Program-made: the position numbers and the translations under genes
Shown: one piece after another, positions 55,601 through 64,000 of the stretch
How positions within the stretch are numbered: position 1 is the stretch's first letter
How the letters are laid out: every line of letters begins with the position of its first letter
NCBI GenBank assembly: GCA_963931865.1
Contig: OZ007510.1
Coordinates: forward strand, 10,861,404-10,925,403
DNA from: Axinella damicornis
Lineage: Eukaryota; Porifera; Demospongiae; Axinellida; Axinellidae
DNA length: 64,000 nucleotides
Direction: 5' to 3'
The notes under the pieces: model-generated
What the model was told of the DNA's origin: nothing
The model's input: the letters and a program-made list of their open reading frames with translations, nothing else
The model's database searches: none

Positions 55601-58182
55601 CACGTAACATTCAGTGCAGGAGTTGCAGTTCGGCTTACTGCAACTGACCTAGCACAAGCAGATGCTCCGGATAGTAGTAGCCACCAGAACTGTTCCCAGA
55701 AACAGTGCATTTCAGATCAACCTGAACATACAAAGAAGAATGGATACACAACTGATCGCTAAAATCCTCGTGCTATTTCGGATTCAGTCAAACTTGACAG
55801 GCATAAAATTAACTGCACTTGCCCATTAAGACCATGTTAGTGAGTGTGATACATGCACCTACTTTGCCACCATGTCCACGTCTGTAGATGTTCTTCTTAC
55901 ACAGTGCTGTCCATTCCACTGTGATTATACTCCTCTGTGAGAAACATGCTAAGTCTCATAATGTTATAACCATACGAGTACATGCACACACACACACTGT
56001 CAGCAATGGACGCACATGAATGGATAGCCATCAGAAACTTACTGCAGTTGTTGTCTGCCACCCACTCACACTAAGAACCTTTCCAACCATACCAAGACCA
56101 CCTACAGTGAAAGCAAGCTTTGTAATATTATGGGTTCCACTACAATACTTACGTAATGTTCAGCGTGCATATTATGTAAACATAGTTCTTGACATACCAT
56201 CTTGGTTTCCCCATCTCCAGTCATGGCCTCTGACAACATGTGCACCCGGGAACATACCCATGGCTTCCAACCTCTTTGCATGTGCTCTGGGAGGAATTCG
56301 TGTCCTACATACATCATTAGGGCATGAATTACAGTTTTGTTGGGTGTTCGAAGAACTGCAGTTACAGCTACGTATAGATCAGGTGTTTCATTCGTCCAGA
56401 GACAGTAACAAAATTTAGCACACTAGCACACACGGTGCATGGAAGCAGAGTTTCTTTTCGTTGTGCATGGACTCCTGATTGATGAACCACCCACTTGCTA
56501 AATCAGTATGCATATGCATGGCAAGCATGCAGAGAAGATTTCAGTCATACCTGTTTGTCTTATCTTCGGTATCCATCCTCAGAAATTCGTGCTCCGGGCT
56601 GTGTTTGTCTGCCATGTAGCACAAGGTACAGAGGTAGTACTCCAAGCAGTTCACACACCTCCACACACTACCAGCAATTCTGTCTATGTGGCAGCTACAA
56701 CACTTTATGTGAGTCCAAATAATGCCTGCGTACAGAAGAAAGTGAAGCGCTCAAACTGAGCGTGCTTGCAGTTAAGGTACATAGCTACATCCTGGATAGT
56801 GGAGTGCTACAACTTGAGAACGAGAAATTGCAAGGCGTATAGTCACTCCAACAAGCACCATACTTAGAGCTGTGACCAGGGTCACAATGACATATAGGTG
56901 AGGAATAGGGGTACTGTATTACTTCATAAATCTTTTAGCTACAGTCACGGTGGAATTCTACCAAGGTCAGAAGGTCGCCGGCAGTTAGTTTAGTAGCAGA
57001 TTGGATAAGTGGTCAAGCAATATGTAATCCCGGTAAGTTCATAATTATTATTGGAGTGAACTTCTTAACCTTGTTGAAATCTAATATTCATATTGCTTGA
57101 ACTGTTAGTGTCTAACAGCCCGTTTACACTACAGACCGAGAAGGGCGGATTCGCTCCGGTTCGACGCAGATCGATCTGGGAGGTACGTTTACACTACGCG
57201 GCCCGAGCGCTCCATGTACGTGTGATTGCGGGTCGAAGTTCATGATTAGTCACATGCCCAGACTGCATTCTCACGAGACTAGTCATGTTCGATATACAAC
57301 ACCATGACAACCCCTCGTCTCGAAACCGGACCCTTCGTGATCTGGTTCAGATACTATTGGCAACCGTCACGCCCCCTGACCAACGGGTTCGATTCTGTTT
57401 ACACTTGGGGCGGGAGCGCTCCGGGTCGAACCAGTTCGATGGAGTTTGGTGGTCCAGTACGGAGCGGATCGGGGCGGTTCGGTTTGTGTTTACATTACGA
57501 AATAATTCGAACCAGTTCGAGCTGGATCAATCCATATCGCTAGTGTAAACGGGCTGTAAGATAGGAGGTGCACTGTCCAACAGGGAAAGGGACTCCAGTA
57601 CTAACCTCCAGAATGATAATTATGCACATGCATGAGAAACCCCTTCTAAATTGATATAGGTACATACAGGTAAAGTACAGCGAGTCCAGCGCTGTGAGAT
57701 TTGGGTGGCTATGTAATTGAATTTGGCTGGATAACCTAGCTTGCGGCACTCCTTTGAATTTAGGAGCACACCAAGTGAGCTAGGCCAATACCTAACCTCT
57801 AACCCTAGCTGCATGGTTAGATGTACGTCTCTCTGATCTTCAAAGTATAATTCTAATTCCCTAGCTATCCAAATACTTCCGATCAAGTGCAGTCATTACT
57901 GTACAAGTATCGATCTTCCCTTCTTCATACTATCCCTATGTAACGTCGGAGACTTTCATAACGACTGTAGCCGTTTCCCTTCACTCACCGGCCGATGCAC
58001 TGTCGAATACTCTCAGGTCATACTTTCCCTCCTCCCCACAGCGGTACCTGCATCTGTTCCCACAGTCCCACTGAACCACCGCCGACCTGCCCTACCTCCA
58101 CCACCGTACCAACGTGGCCCTCTCCTCCGTCCTGATCTCCCCACGACCAGGATGGACCACGAACTACACGAAAACCTTCCAT
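49613..58182 (-). CDS. Mind-bomb-like E3 ubiquitin ligase, gene 2 (20 exons, exon 1 frameshifted)
   Basis: Minus-strand exons: 57989-58182, 56551-56725, 56198-56304, 56043-56101, 55863-55934, 55649-55721, 55439-55566, 53942-54055, 53613-53723, 53150-53279, 52928-53064, 52734-52838, 52627-52670, 52311-52470, 51995-52146, 51145-51274, 50805-51014, 50258-50442, 50125-50182, 49613-50017. Exons 2-20 form one frame (about 850 codons). Domains: MIB/HERC2 ([20 protein letters not shown]), ZZ (CCSC, CVNC, CTLC), second MIB/HERC2 ([14 protein letters not shown]), SH3-like repeats, ankyrin repeats, linker, RING (CFLC, CGH, CPLC). Many exon lengths equal gene 1 (107, 59, 72, 128, 111, 160, 152, 210, 185). 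Unlike gene 1, linker and RING share one exon. That exon may end at a donor at 49625 with a further short exon not found. Relative to the exon at 5616-5832, exon 1 lacks 8 bp after EVGQ, so the ATG at 58182 leads to an early stop. Predicted role as for mind bomb ligases. Confidence 0.83.
50474..50760. mobile_element. TAGCC-family MITE with poly-G tandem core
   Basis: Ends TAGCCTCATCCCCAGACTAC and complement (AGCCTGGGAATGAGGCTA). The interior has two copies of a GTGATTGAATAGTGCATTTA unit (the second at 50608), each ending in CTCTAAGG and a G run of about 18-23. No clear 9-bp duplication. It lies in an intron of gene 2. Confidence 0.7.
54112..54649. mobile_element. 538-bp MITE with TA flanks
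   Basis: Left end CCGTATCTGGAAATTTTGGC. The reverse complement of the right end is CCGTATACCGGGAATCTTGG. TA flanks both sides (54110-54111, 54650-54651). Related end logic to the element at 4440-5043. Located in an intron of gene 2 between exons 7 and 8. Confidence 0.68.
54870..55050. repeat. Dispersed repeat shared with 35400-35520
   Basis: Contains GCAGTATGGTCGTGTCTGGG preceded by a CACCCAAAGGGTG hairpin. Unit 2 of the duplication has the equivalent CACCTGAAAGGTG and GCATGGTCGTGTCTGGGC. Same family, unidentified. Confidence 0.5.
55384..55407. repeat. Perfect 10-bp-stem hairpin with TTCG loop
   Basis: GTCTCGGCAC, TTCG, GTGCCGAGAC. Very stable small hairpin in an intron of gene 2, preceded by tandem CGTACCA motifs (55335-55365). 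No known regulatory class was recognised. Confidence 0.7.
56760..57112. other. Part of intron 1 of gene 2 without recognised element
   Basis: No domain, repeat or RNA gene seen between the ZZ exon and the MITE at 57116. Confidence 0.45.
57116..57556. mobile_element. 441-bp Harbinger-like MITE with TAA duplication
   Basis: Perfect 16-bp inverted ends CAGCCCGTTTACACTA, flanked by TAA at 57113-57115 and 57557-57559. The 3-bp TAA duplication is typical for PIF/Harbinger. The interior has repeated GGTTCGA/TTTACACT motifs. It lies in intron 1 of gene 2. Confidence 0.78.
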
Positions 58183-58357
58183 CTATTTGCGTCGGATGTT
58201 CGGGGGGTGGAGAATTTGGGTTGAGCAGCCCCACCCCTTCAAGCTAGCTCAGCATGTCGTGACGTAATGGTGCGTGCATGAATACACTTCAGCAGCAGTA
58301 ACAAAACCACAATTCAGCTTAACTTCCGGCTAAAATATCCACAGCATCCAATCTGTT
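58183..58357. promoter_or_regulatory. 175-bp spacer between gene 3 stop and gene 2 start
   Basis: Gene 3 (upstream on the minus strand) ends at 58358 and the first ATG of gene 2 is at 58182. The 3' UTR and polyadenylation signal of gene 3 and the promoter of gene 2 would all have to fit here or overlap. Readthrough or a shared transcript is possible. No motif is claimed. Confidence 0.35.
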
Positions 58358-61300
58358 TCATGGTTTCTTAACTTTCGACTTCACTTCACCCTGCAAAGGT
58401 GATACAACACAAGAGTCAAATTATAATTAATGCTGATCCCATGGAACCTCTACCTTGCAAACGGGGCATCTCTTTGCTCTGTCAGCACAAACAGTACACA
58501 TACTGATGTGCCCACATGGTTCAAACTTGGTATCAGCAGGGTTTTCACAAAGTACACAGAGCCCATCTTGTGCCTGCTCTTCTGCAGCTGAAATATGACA
58601 TGTACGTGAGAGAGCATGAGAGGGCTAAAAGAAAAGAAAACACTCTTTAGTCTATCTGGATACTCAATTAACTACAGAGGTCCTTTGGATAATGGGCAAC
58701 TGGAAAAGCAGGGAATGCGAAATGGGACGGGAGCAGGAACGGGAACGGGAACGACACAATCCTGTTAAGCGGACTGTGTGAAGCCTGGACTCTGACCAAA
58801 ACAGCTGTATACAGACAGCAAACGCCAGCAAAGCTACGAAGGGTCGACTCATGGTCGACTCCAGCTCTTGCTTCCTAGTCTGTTGAGGCACTGTCTGGAG
58901 AGGTCAAAGGTCACGTGCATATAATAATGAGCTGCGACAAATGTGGCTCTGGCTAAATCCTTGTAGGTTCTATACTGGCTTTCTGCATCCATAATTTGTA
59001 TCCACTGTTTCTTATGGAGGACACATGTATTTGTTGGGAAAGCACCCTCGTCAAGCTTTATTTGATCTCTGGTTAGTACATGTATGCTTTGCCTGCTTGA
59101 AGAATTAGAAGAGCAGTTATTGAAGCAGAAACCAAACTCCAGCATTTTCTTAGTGTAGAAAACAGAAGAAACATTCGTATGTCATCCTTGAAGCTCTTGT
59201 TGAAGCTTATTTAATATGCACATGACCTATGACCTCTCGGAATATCTTGAGGAGACGATGCCTTCAACATGCAGTTACGAAGCAACCTGAGACAGAGCTG
59301 GAGACAACCTTTCATAGCTTTGTTGGCGTGTGCTGTCTGTATACAGATGTTTTAGTCAGTCTAGTCCAGAGTCCAAGTTTTACAGTGTCCCCATGGTGTA
59401 GTCTATATTATCCATGCCACAACAGTCCGCTGAGGATTGTGTCGTTCCCATTCCCATCCCGTCCCATTTCCCGTTCCCAGCTTTTCCAGTTGCCCTTGGA
59501 TAATAAATACTCTGATTATGGTTGTTGCACGTAGATGTATTCTCTCAGCCACCTTAGCTGAATTCATGACTCCAACCATGACCCATTTACTAGCAAGCTT
59601 TCCATCAACCTATCCTGGTTAAGGGTGGGCCTTGAAAGCTTAAAATGAAGGCTGTCCAAGGAGAAGGCTGATTTCTATGCCATTTATGCAAAAAGGACTG
59701 CTAACCCAGAAATACTTTCTGTGCCAAGTGGAGACACAGCCATGTGCTGTTCAGTATGGCTAGAACCAACCAAGGACATAGTGCTGGGAGTGACATCATG
59801 AAGCTGAAAGCCTCATGATATAATTATAGGTATCACTGGTTTTAGCTTTCAATGTCTTGAGACACAAACCTTGCAAAAGTGGTGCTGTATAACTAATATT
59901 GGCAGCAGTAACTTTCTTGATATCCATTAGGTCAGCACCTGTTCCATTGTATGTCTGGGAGCTTGCTGTGGGAGCAGTGATTGCAGGTGGTGTATGTCCA
60001 TCAGCACTACTCCTTGGTGCTGTATGTGTACTTGAGGAGGCACCATTTGGTTGTACTGCTGTTGTTGCCAGTGGAGTTGTTAGCACCTCAACATTTGTTG
60101 GTGTGTCTGCTGCTTGCAGTAAGGATCCTCCACCTGCTGGTTGTTTGATATCCTGTGTGGTTTCTGGTGATGGCGTTGCTATAGCAGCAGTTTCTTGTTT
60201 TGCCTGATGCCCTGGTACATCAATATCACCGTGGACTGCCTTTGGGACAGATGGAGTACCCTGCAGGTAGAGGTGGGATCTACGATGTTATCTATACAAT
60301 TTCTTCAGCATACATGATCTGCTGATTGTTACATGCAGGATATTTATATGTGCATAGAGCGAGGTCCCAATTACTGGGATGTCTTACAGTTGGCAGTTGG
60401 GCCTTTCCAACAGATTGGATGGGGGAAGAACGCAGTGTGCCATGAAATGCCTTGCTTCTGTGGAAGAAAACCATACAGGCATGTGACAATTGGAAGGAAA
60501 AAAATAGGCGATATTTGCATCACCGAAATCCTCAACTTACTCCAGGTTTTCACTAGCAAACTTGCTAATCAATGCAACGACATCAGGAGGGCAGACCAGG
60601 AGTGGGTTGATGCCTCCGCTGCTCTTTATCTGTACATCAGCTCCCTCTCGTACCAGGAAGGCTGCCACAACCACATAGGGCTCCACTGGCTTTCCATCAT
60701 TGAGAGCAACTAACTGGTCACTGACCTACATGCATGCACACAATAAAACATAACAATACGTAGCTATGTCAGTAAATCAATGTTTACAATCCAATCCACA
60801 CTGTTGACACTCTGGCAGTGCGTGGAAGGTTCTAGCAATGTGTCTAAATATTCCCATCGAGACAAAACAATAGTTTTACAAATCCATTACAAGAAGTAAA
60901 CTAGAGGTGTTCATACGTAGAACACATACCCCGCGCTGTCATGAACGTCTACAGGCCAGGATGCATGCAGTGCATGCAGCTATATACAATCGACGTTTGC
61001 CTACTGTGTGCGCTATGCGCATCGAACAGGGCGGCTATCGCGTTTACTGTGTTCGTGTATGGCCATATCCAAGGTGTGGGAGTGACCGCTTACCGTATAT
61101 ACTGGAGAGGTGGAGCCAAATGTTACGAATAATAGGAAATAGCTGGAAAAAACAGCCGAAACAATAGCTACGATGCCTGTGAAGCACATAGATCGTGAGA
61201 AAACACTGTTTCCTAGCGGTCATCTTGAAGCATGAAGTTTCCAAATGCACCGTGTGTCCTGTTCTTGATGGGACTCTGAGGTCACGAAGAGGTGGAGCCA

Positions 61301-64000
61301 ATGTTATGAATAGTTATGAAAAGTAGGATATAGCCGAAATACAGCGAAACGGAGCGACTTGACTTCAGTCAGGTACACATAGAGCAGTTTTTTTTGCTAT
61401 TTGCTATTGTTTGACTCCATTTCGATGGTTTATGAGGGTCTATGTGGCGAGATTTCAATTTTTTTCGAGTCACAGACTGACAGACTGACAGACTGACAGA
61501 CTGACTGACAGACAAAACCGATTGCTTAACCCCGCTTCGCGCATGCGCGCGCGGGGTAATTAGGTACATTTGACCGCAAACCTTTAATGGAAAGCTCAAG
61601 TGTAGCTAACTGTTGGTGAATACGGTTGTATACATGCTTACCTTTTGCAATTGTGGTGTCTGCGGGGTTGGCTTCTCCATAACTTTGTTTGTTGTCACAA
61701 CATGCAGCGGGGTATGGCCACGAGAACATGCTAGGCTCACATCAGCTCCATATCCCACTAGAGCCTCCACTATTCTGGAGTATTTACGCTCAGCAGCTAG
61801 GTGCAATGGGGTCAGCAGCCTCAAATGGTTTCTTGCATTCAGATCACAAGTGCTCTGAAATGGGATACCAAAGTACCGGTATAAGGTCTCATGTATGGAG
61901 GAACACGTTCATGAGTTTGTTACTACTGCGGGCCTTGGGTACTGCTAATGGCCTAGCTGTTACTATCTGCTGCGGGCCTTGGGTACTGCTAATGGCCTAG
62001 CTGTTACTATCTGCTGCAGGCCTTGGGTACTGCTAATGGCCTAGCTGTTACTATCTGCTGCAGGCCTTGGGTACTGCTAATGGCCTAGCTGTTACTATCT
62101 GCTGCAGGCCTTGGGTACTGCTAATGGCCTAGCTGTTACTATCTGCTGCAGGCCTTGGGTACTGCTAATGGCCTAGCTGTTACTATCTGCTGCAGGCCTT
62201 GGGTACTGCTAATGGCCTAGCTGTTACTATCTGCTGCAGGCCTTGGGTACTGCTAATGGCCTAGCTGTTACTATCTGCTGCAGGCCTTGGGTACTGCTAA
62301 CAGCCTAGCTGTTACTATCTGCTGCAGGCCTCACACGAGGGTTGCACGCAGACATAGAGGGTGGAGATAAAGTTATGTCAGCTGCATCCCTAAAACCACT
62401 GAATGACATTAAAGCATGAAAGCAGCACATACGTACCACAGAAGCAAGGAGCCGGACAAGATCCAAATGGTCATTGGCTGCAGCAATGTGCAGTGCAGTG
62501 TGCCCATCATCTATCTTCACCATGTTCACATGCTCTGGGACACGAGCCATGAACTGTTCCATCCCTCTGAGGAGGAACAACCGTATCATGCTGAGCTGGT
62601 TATCAACCATATTCATTGCTTGAGTTTTGCATGTAGTTTAGGCTAGGGAATACTAGTTGTTATGACAGCACTATGTACTATGACCTTTAAGTAACTATGG
62701 TGCTTTCCCAGTTCAGTGAAAGTACATGCCTACTTGGCAAGATATGAATATTACTTGCTGATAGTCCATTCCAGTCAAGCATATTTGCTGCTACTGTTGT
62801 GTATCTATTGGTTACCTATGAATAGACTTAATAGAGGCTGAAATTCAGATTTGAAGTAAATTCTGTCTAGTTCCGGTAATGTTCCTACTGAAAGCCAGTA
62901 ACACAAACAAACAGAGATGTTCTCCTCTTGAGGCACCTCCAGTACTAGTAGTGGTCCCACCTCCTACGTAACGATAGTGGGCTGTGTCCAGGAACCCAAA
63001 GACCTTCTAGCTCACAGTTTCACTGCTTGGGCAATAGCAACTCTTGTATTAGGCTGCATCTCCGATTTGAAGGAAGTCAAAAGGTACAGTAGTAGAACAA
63101 TACTGTTCGTGCTAGATCAGATTTACTTACGCATAGAACCCATTCTTTGCAGCCTCGAGGATGGGGGAGAAACACAGGGAGTTGTACAGCGTTGGATCAG
63201 CTCCGGCATCCAACAAAATGCTCACTCCCTCATTCCGATGTTGCTGCACTGCACCATGGAGAGCCGTGTTACCATCAATGTCCTGGACAAGAAACAATAT
63301 TGCTACAATCCCACAACTTGGTTAGAGATCACAAACACAACTACGTACACTGTAACGTCTACTTCTACTTCTGGCCCCATCATTACAAATGTATATGTTT
63401 CTTCTACTAACCAGGACCCAGACCATGCTCGTGTACATGTAACTTCTTGTGGGGATGCAGCTCACATGAACAGTATAGTTAAAGAGTGTCCGTTATTAAA
63501 CTGCAATGCTCACATGATTTTGTTGGAAACGAACAGCCTTTCTCTGGCGAGCACTGTATAGGTAATTACAGTCTACTGGATGTTTATCCTATAAGGAGTT
63601 ATTGCCATGGCAACCACATGTCCCTTAGGATCACAATACGCCACTTAAAAATGGAGCAGCCTATCCTTGAACCCATACAGGTGTATCTGAGGGAGGAAAG
63701 AGCCCCCTCTGACGCACCTGGGTTTGAGGCTATCTTAACCAAACACCACTGCATGAGCCTGAGGGTTGTCTTTTCCCCATATACCTGATTGTGCAAGTTC
63801 ACTTTGGGGTGATTAGCAAACAGCTTCATCACCCTGTAGTTCCCCAGTGCAGTACAGAGAGTCAGGGGAAAGATGCCTACTGCGTTCTTGCAGTTTACAT
63901 CAGCACCAGCATCAAGGAGGAGCTTGGCAGCATCATCTTGGTTGCTGTAAAACATTAAAGCAGTCACTATCCTGACACAGCTACGTAACACAAGGAGTAC
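58358..64000 (-). CDS. Mind-bomb-like E3 ubiquitin ligase, gene 3 (3' part, runs off the window)
   Basis: Minus-strand exons in view: 63785-63944, 63131-63282, 62437-62566, 61642-61854, 60541-60725, 60388-60457, 59870-60260, 58454-58587, 58358-58390. All phases agree and give about 488 codons. They encode ankyrin repeats ([60 protein letters not shown]), a long Thr/Pro/Ala-rich linker of about 130 residues (longer than in gene 1) and a RING (CVLC, CGH, CPVC). The 10-residue tail is GEVKSKVKKP. Exon lengths 160, 152, 130 and 185 equal those of gene 2. The MIB/HERC2 and ZZ part should lie beyond 64000. Role as for mind bomb ligases. Confidence 0.85.
58681..59506. mobile_element. Large foldback element with imperfect arms of about 280 bp
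   Basis: The left arm (from GGGCAACTGGAAAAGCAGGG) and right arm (ending CCAGCTTTTCCAGTTGCCC) are inverted relative to each other. Matching inner landmarks are GTATACAGACAGCA, CGACACAATCCT and AGGTCA-CATGTGCATAT. It lies in the intron between the linker exon and RING exon of gene 3. Superfamily unknown. Confidence 0.7.
60730..61640. other. Intron of gene 3 with repeat remnants
   Basis: Contains a duplicated GAGGTGGAGCCAAATGTTA block (61107 and 61290 regions) and an ACTGACAG tandem (about 61473-61515). Near 61540 is a GC-rich palindromic stretch (GCGCATGCGCGC). No exon. Confidence 0.55.
61929..62333. repeat. 44-bp minisatellite, nine copies
   Basis: Unit GGCCTTGGGTACTGCTAATG, GCCTAGCTGTTACTATCTGC, TGCA. 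Copies are nearly identical; the first two have CGG instead of CAG. Located in an intron of gene 3. Confidence 0.95.
62640..63130. other. Intron of gene 3, no recognised element
   Basis: Between exons 62437-62566 and 63131-63282. I see no repeat, domain or RNA gene. Confidence 0.5.

Overview
The window is eukaryotic and animal-like. It has multi-exon genes with GT-AG introns, MIB/HERC2, ZZ, ankyrin, RING, SH2 and PH domains, and dense non-autonomous DNA transposons. Repeat density, short introns and an expanded mind-bomb-like family suggest a sponge, but that attribution is inference. No bacterial features, CRISPR arrays or confident rRNA/tRNA genes were seen.

Left part (1-5.6 kb): a poly-G-punctuated tandem repeat, decayed coding-like sequence and a TA-flanked MITE. 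At 5.6-5.9 kb two MIB/HERC2 first exons lie head to head. The plus-strand one starts a complete 22-exon mind-bomb-like gene (5934-27157), for which I derived a phase-consistent 919-residue model. Its ninth intron is about 10.9 kb. It holds two arrays of a 30-bp palindromic satellite, an almost complete hAT transposon inserted into one array with an 8-bp target duplication, a kinase-like gene, two small unrecognised genes and a perfect 118-bp inverted repeat.

Middle part (about 27.5-48.0 kb): a tandem segmental duplication. Each unit carries a minus-strand SH2-PH gene resembling DAPP1/Bam32. Both copies are broken by different small lesions, and most of their 3' splice sites abut expanded simple repeats. 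The two copies act as mutual empty-site controls. A piggyBac-like element and a 9-bp-TSD MITE occur only in unit 1. A hAT derivative and a 6.0-kb Ngaro-type tyrosine-recombinase retroelement occur only in unit 2; the latter has split direct repeats, an internal 29-bp minisatellite, and splits a tRNA-like SINE.

Right part (49.6-64 kb): two more mind-bomb-like genes in tandem on the minus strand, only about 175 bp apart (gene 2 at 49613-58182; gene 3 from 58358 past the window edge). Their exon lengths and phases match the plus-strand gene almost exon for exon. Gene 2 has an 8-bp deletion in its first exon. The shared architecture (MIB/HERC2-ZZ-MIB/HERC2, SH3-like MIB repeats, ankyrin, linker, C-terminal RING) is that of mind bomb E3 ubiquitin ligases, which promote endocytosis of Notch ligands in other animals. 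The cluster therefore looks like a local family expansion.
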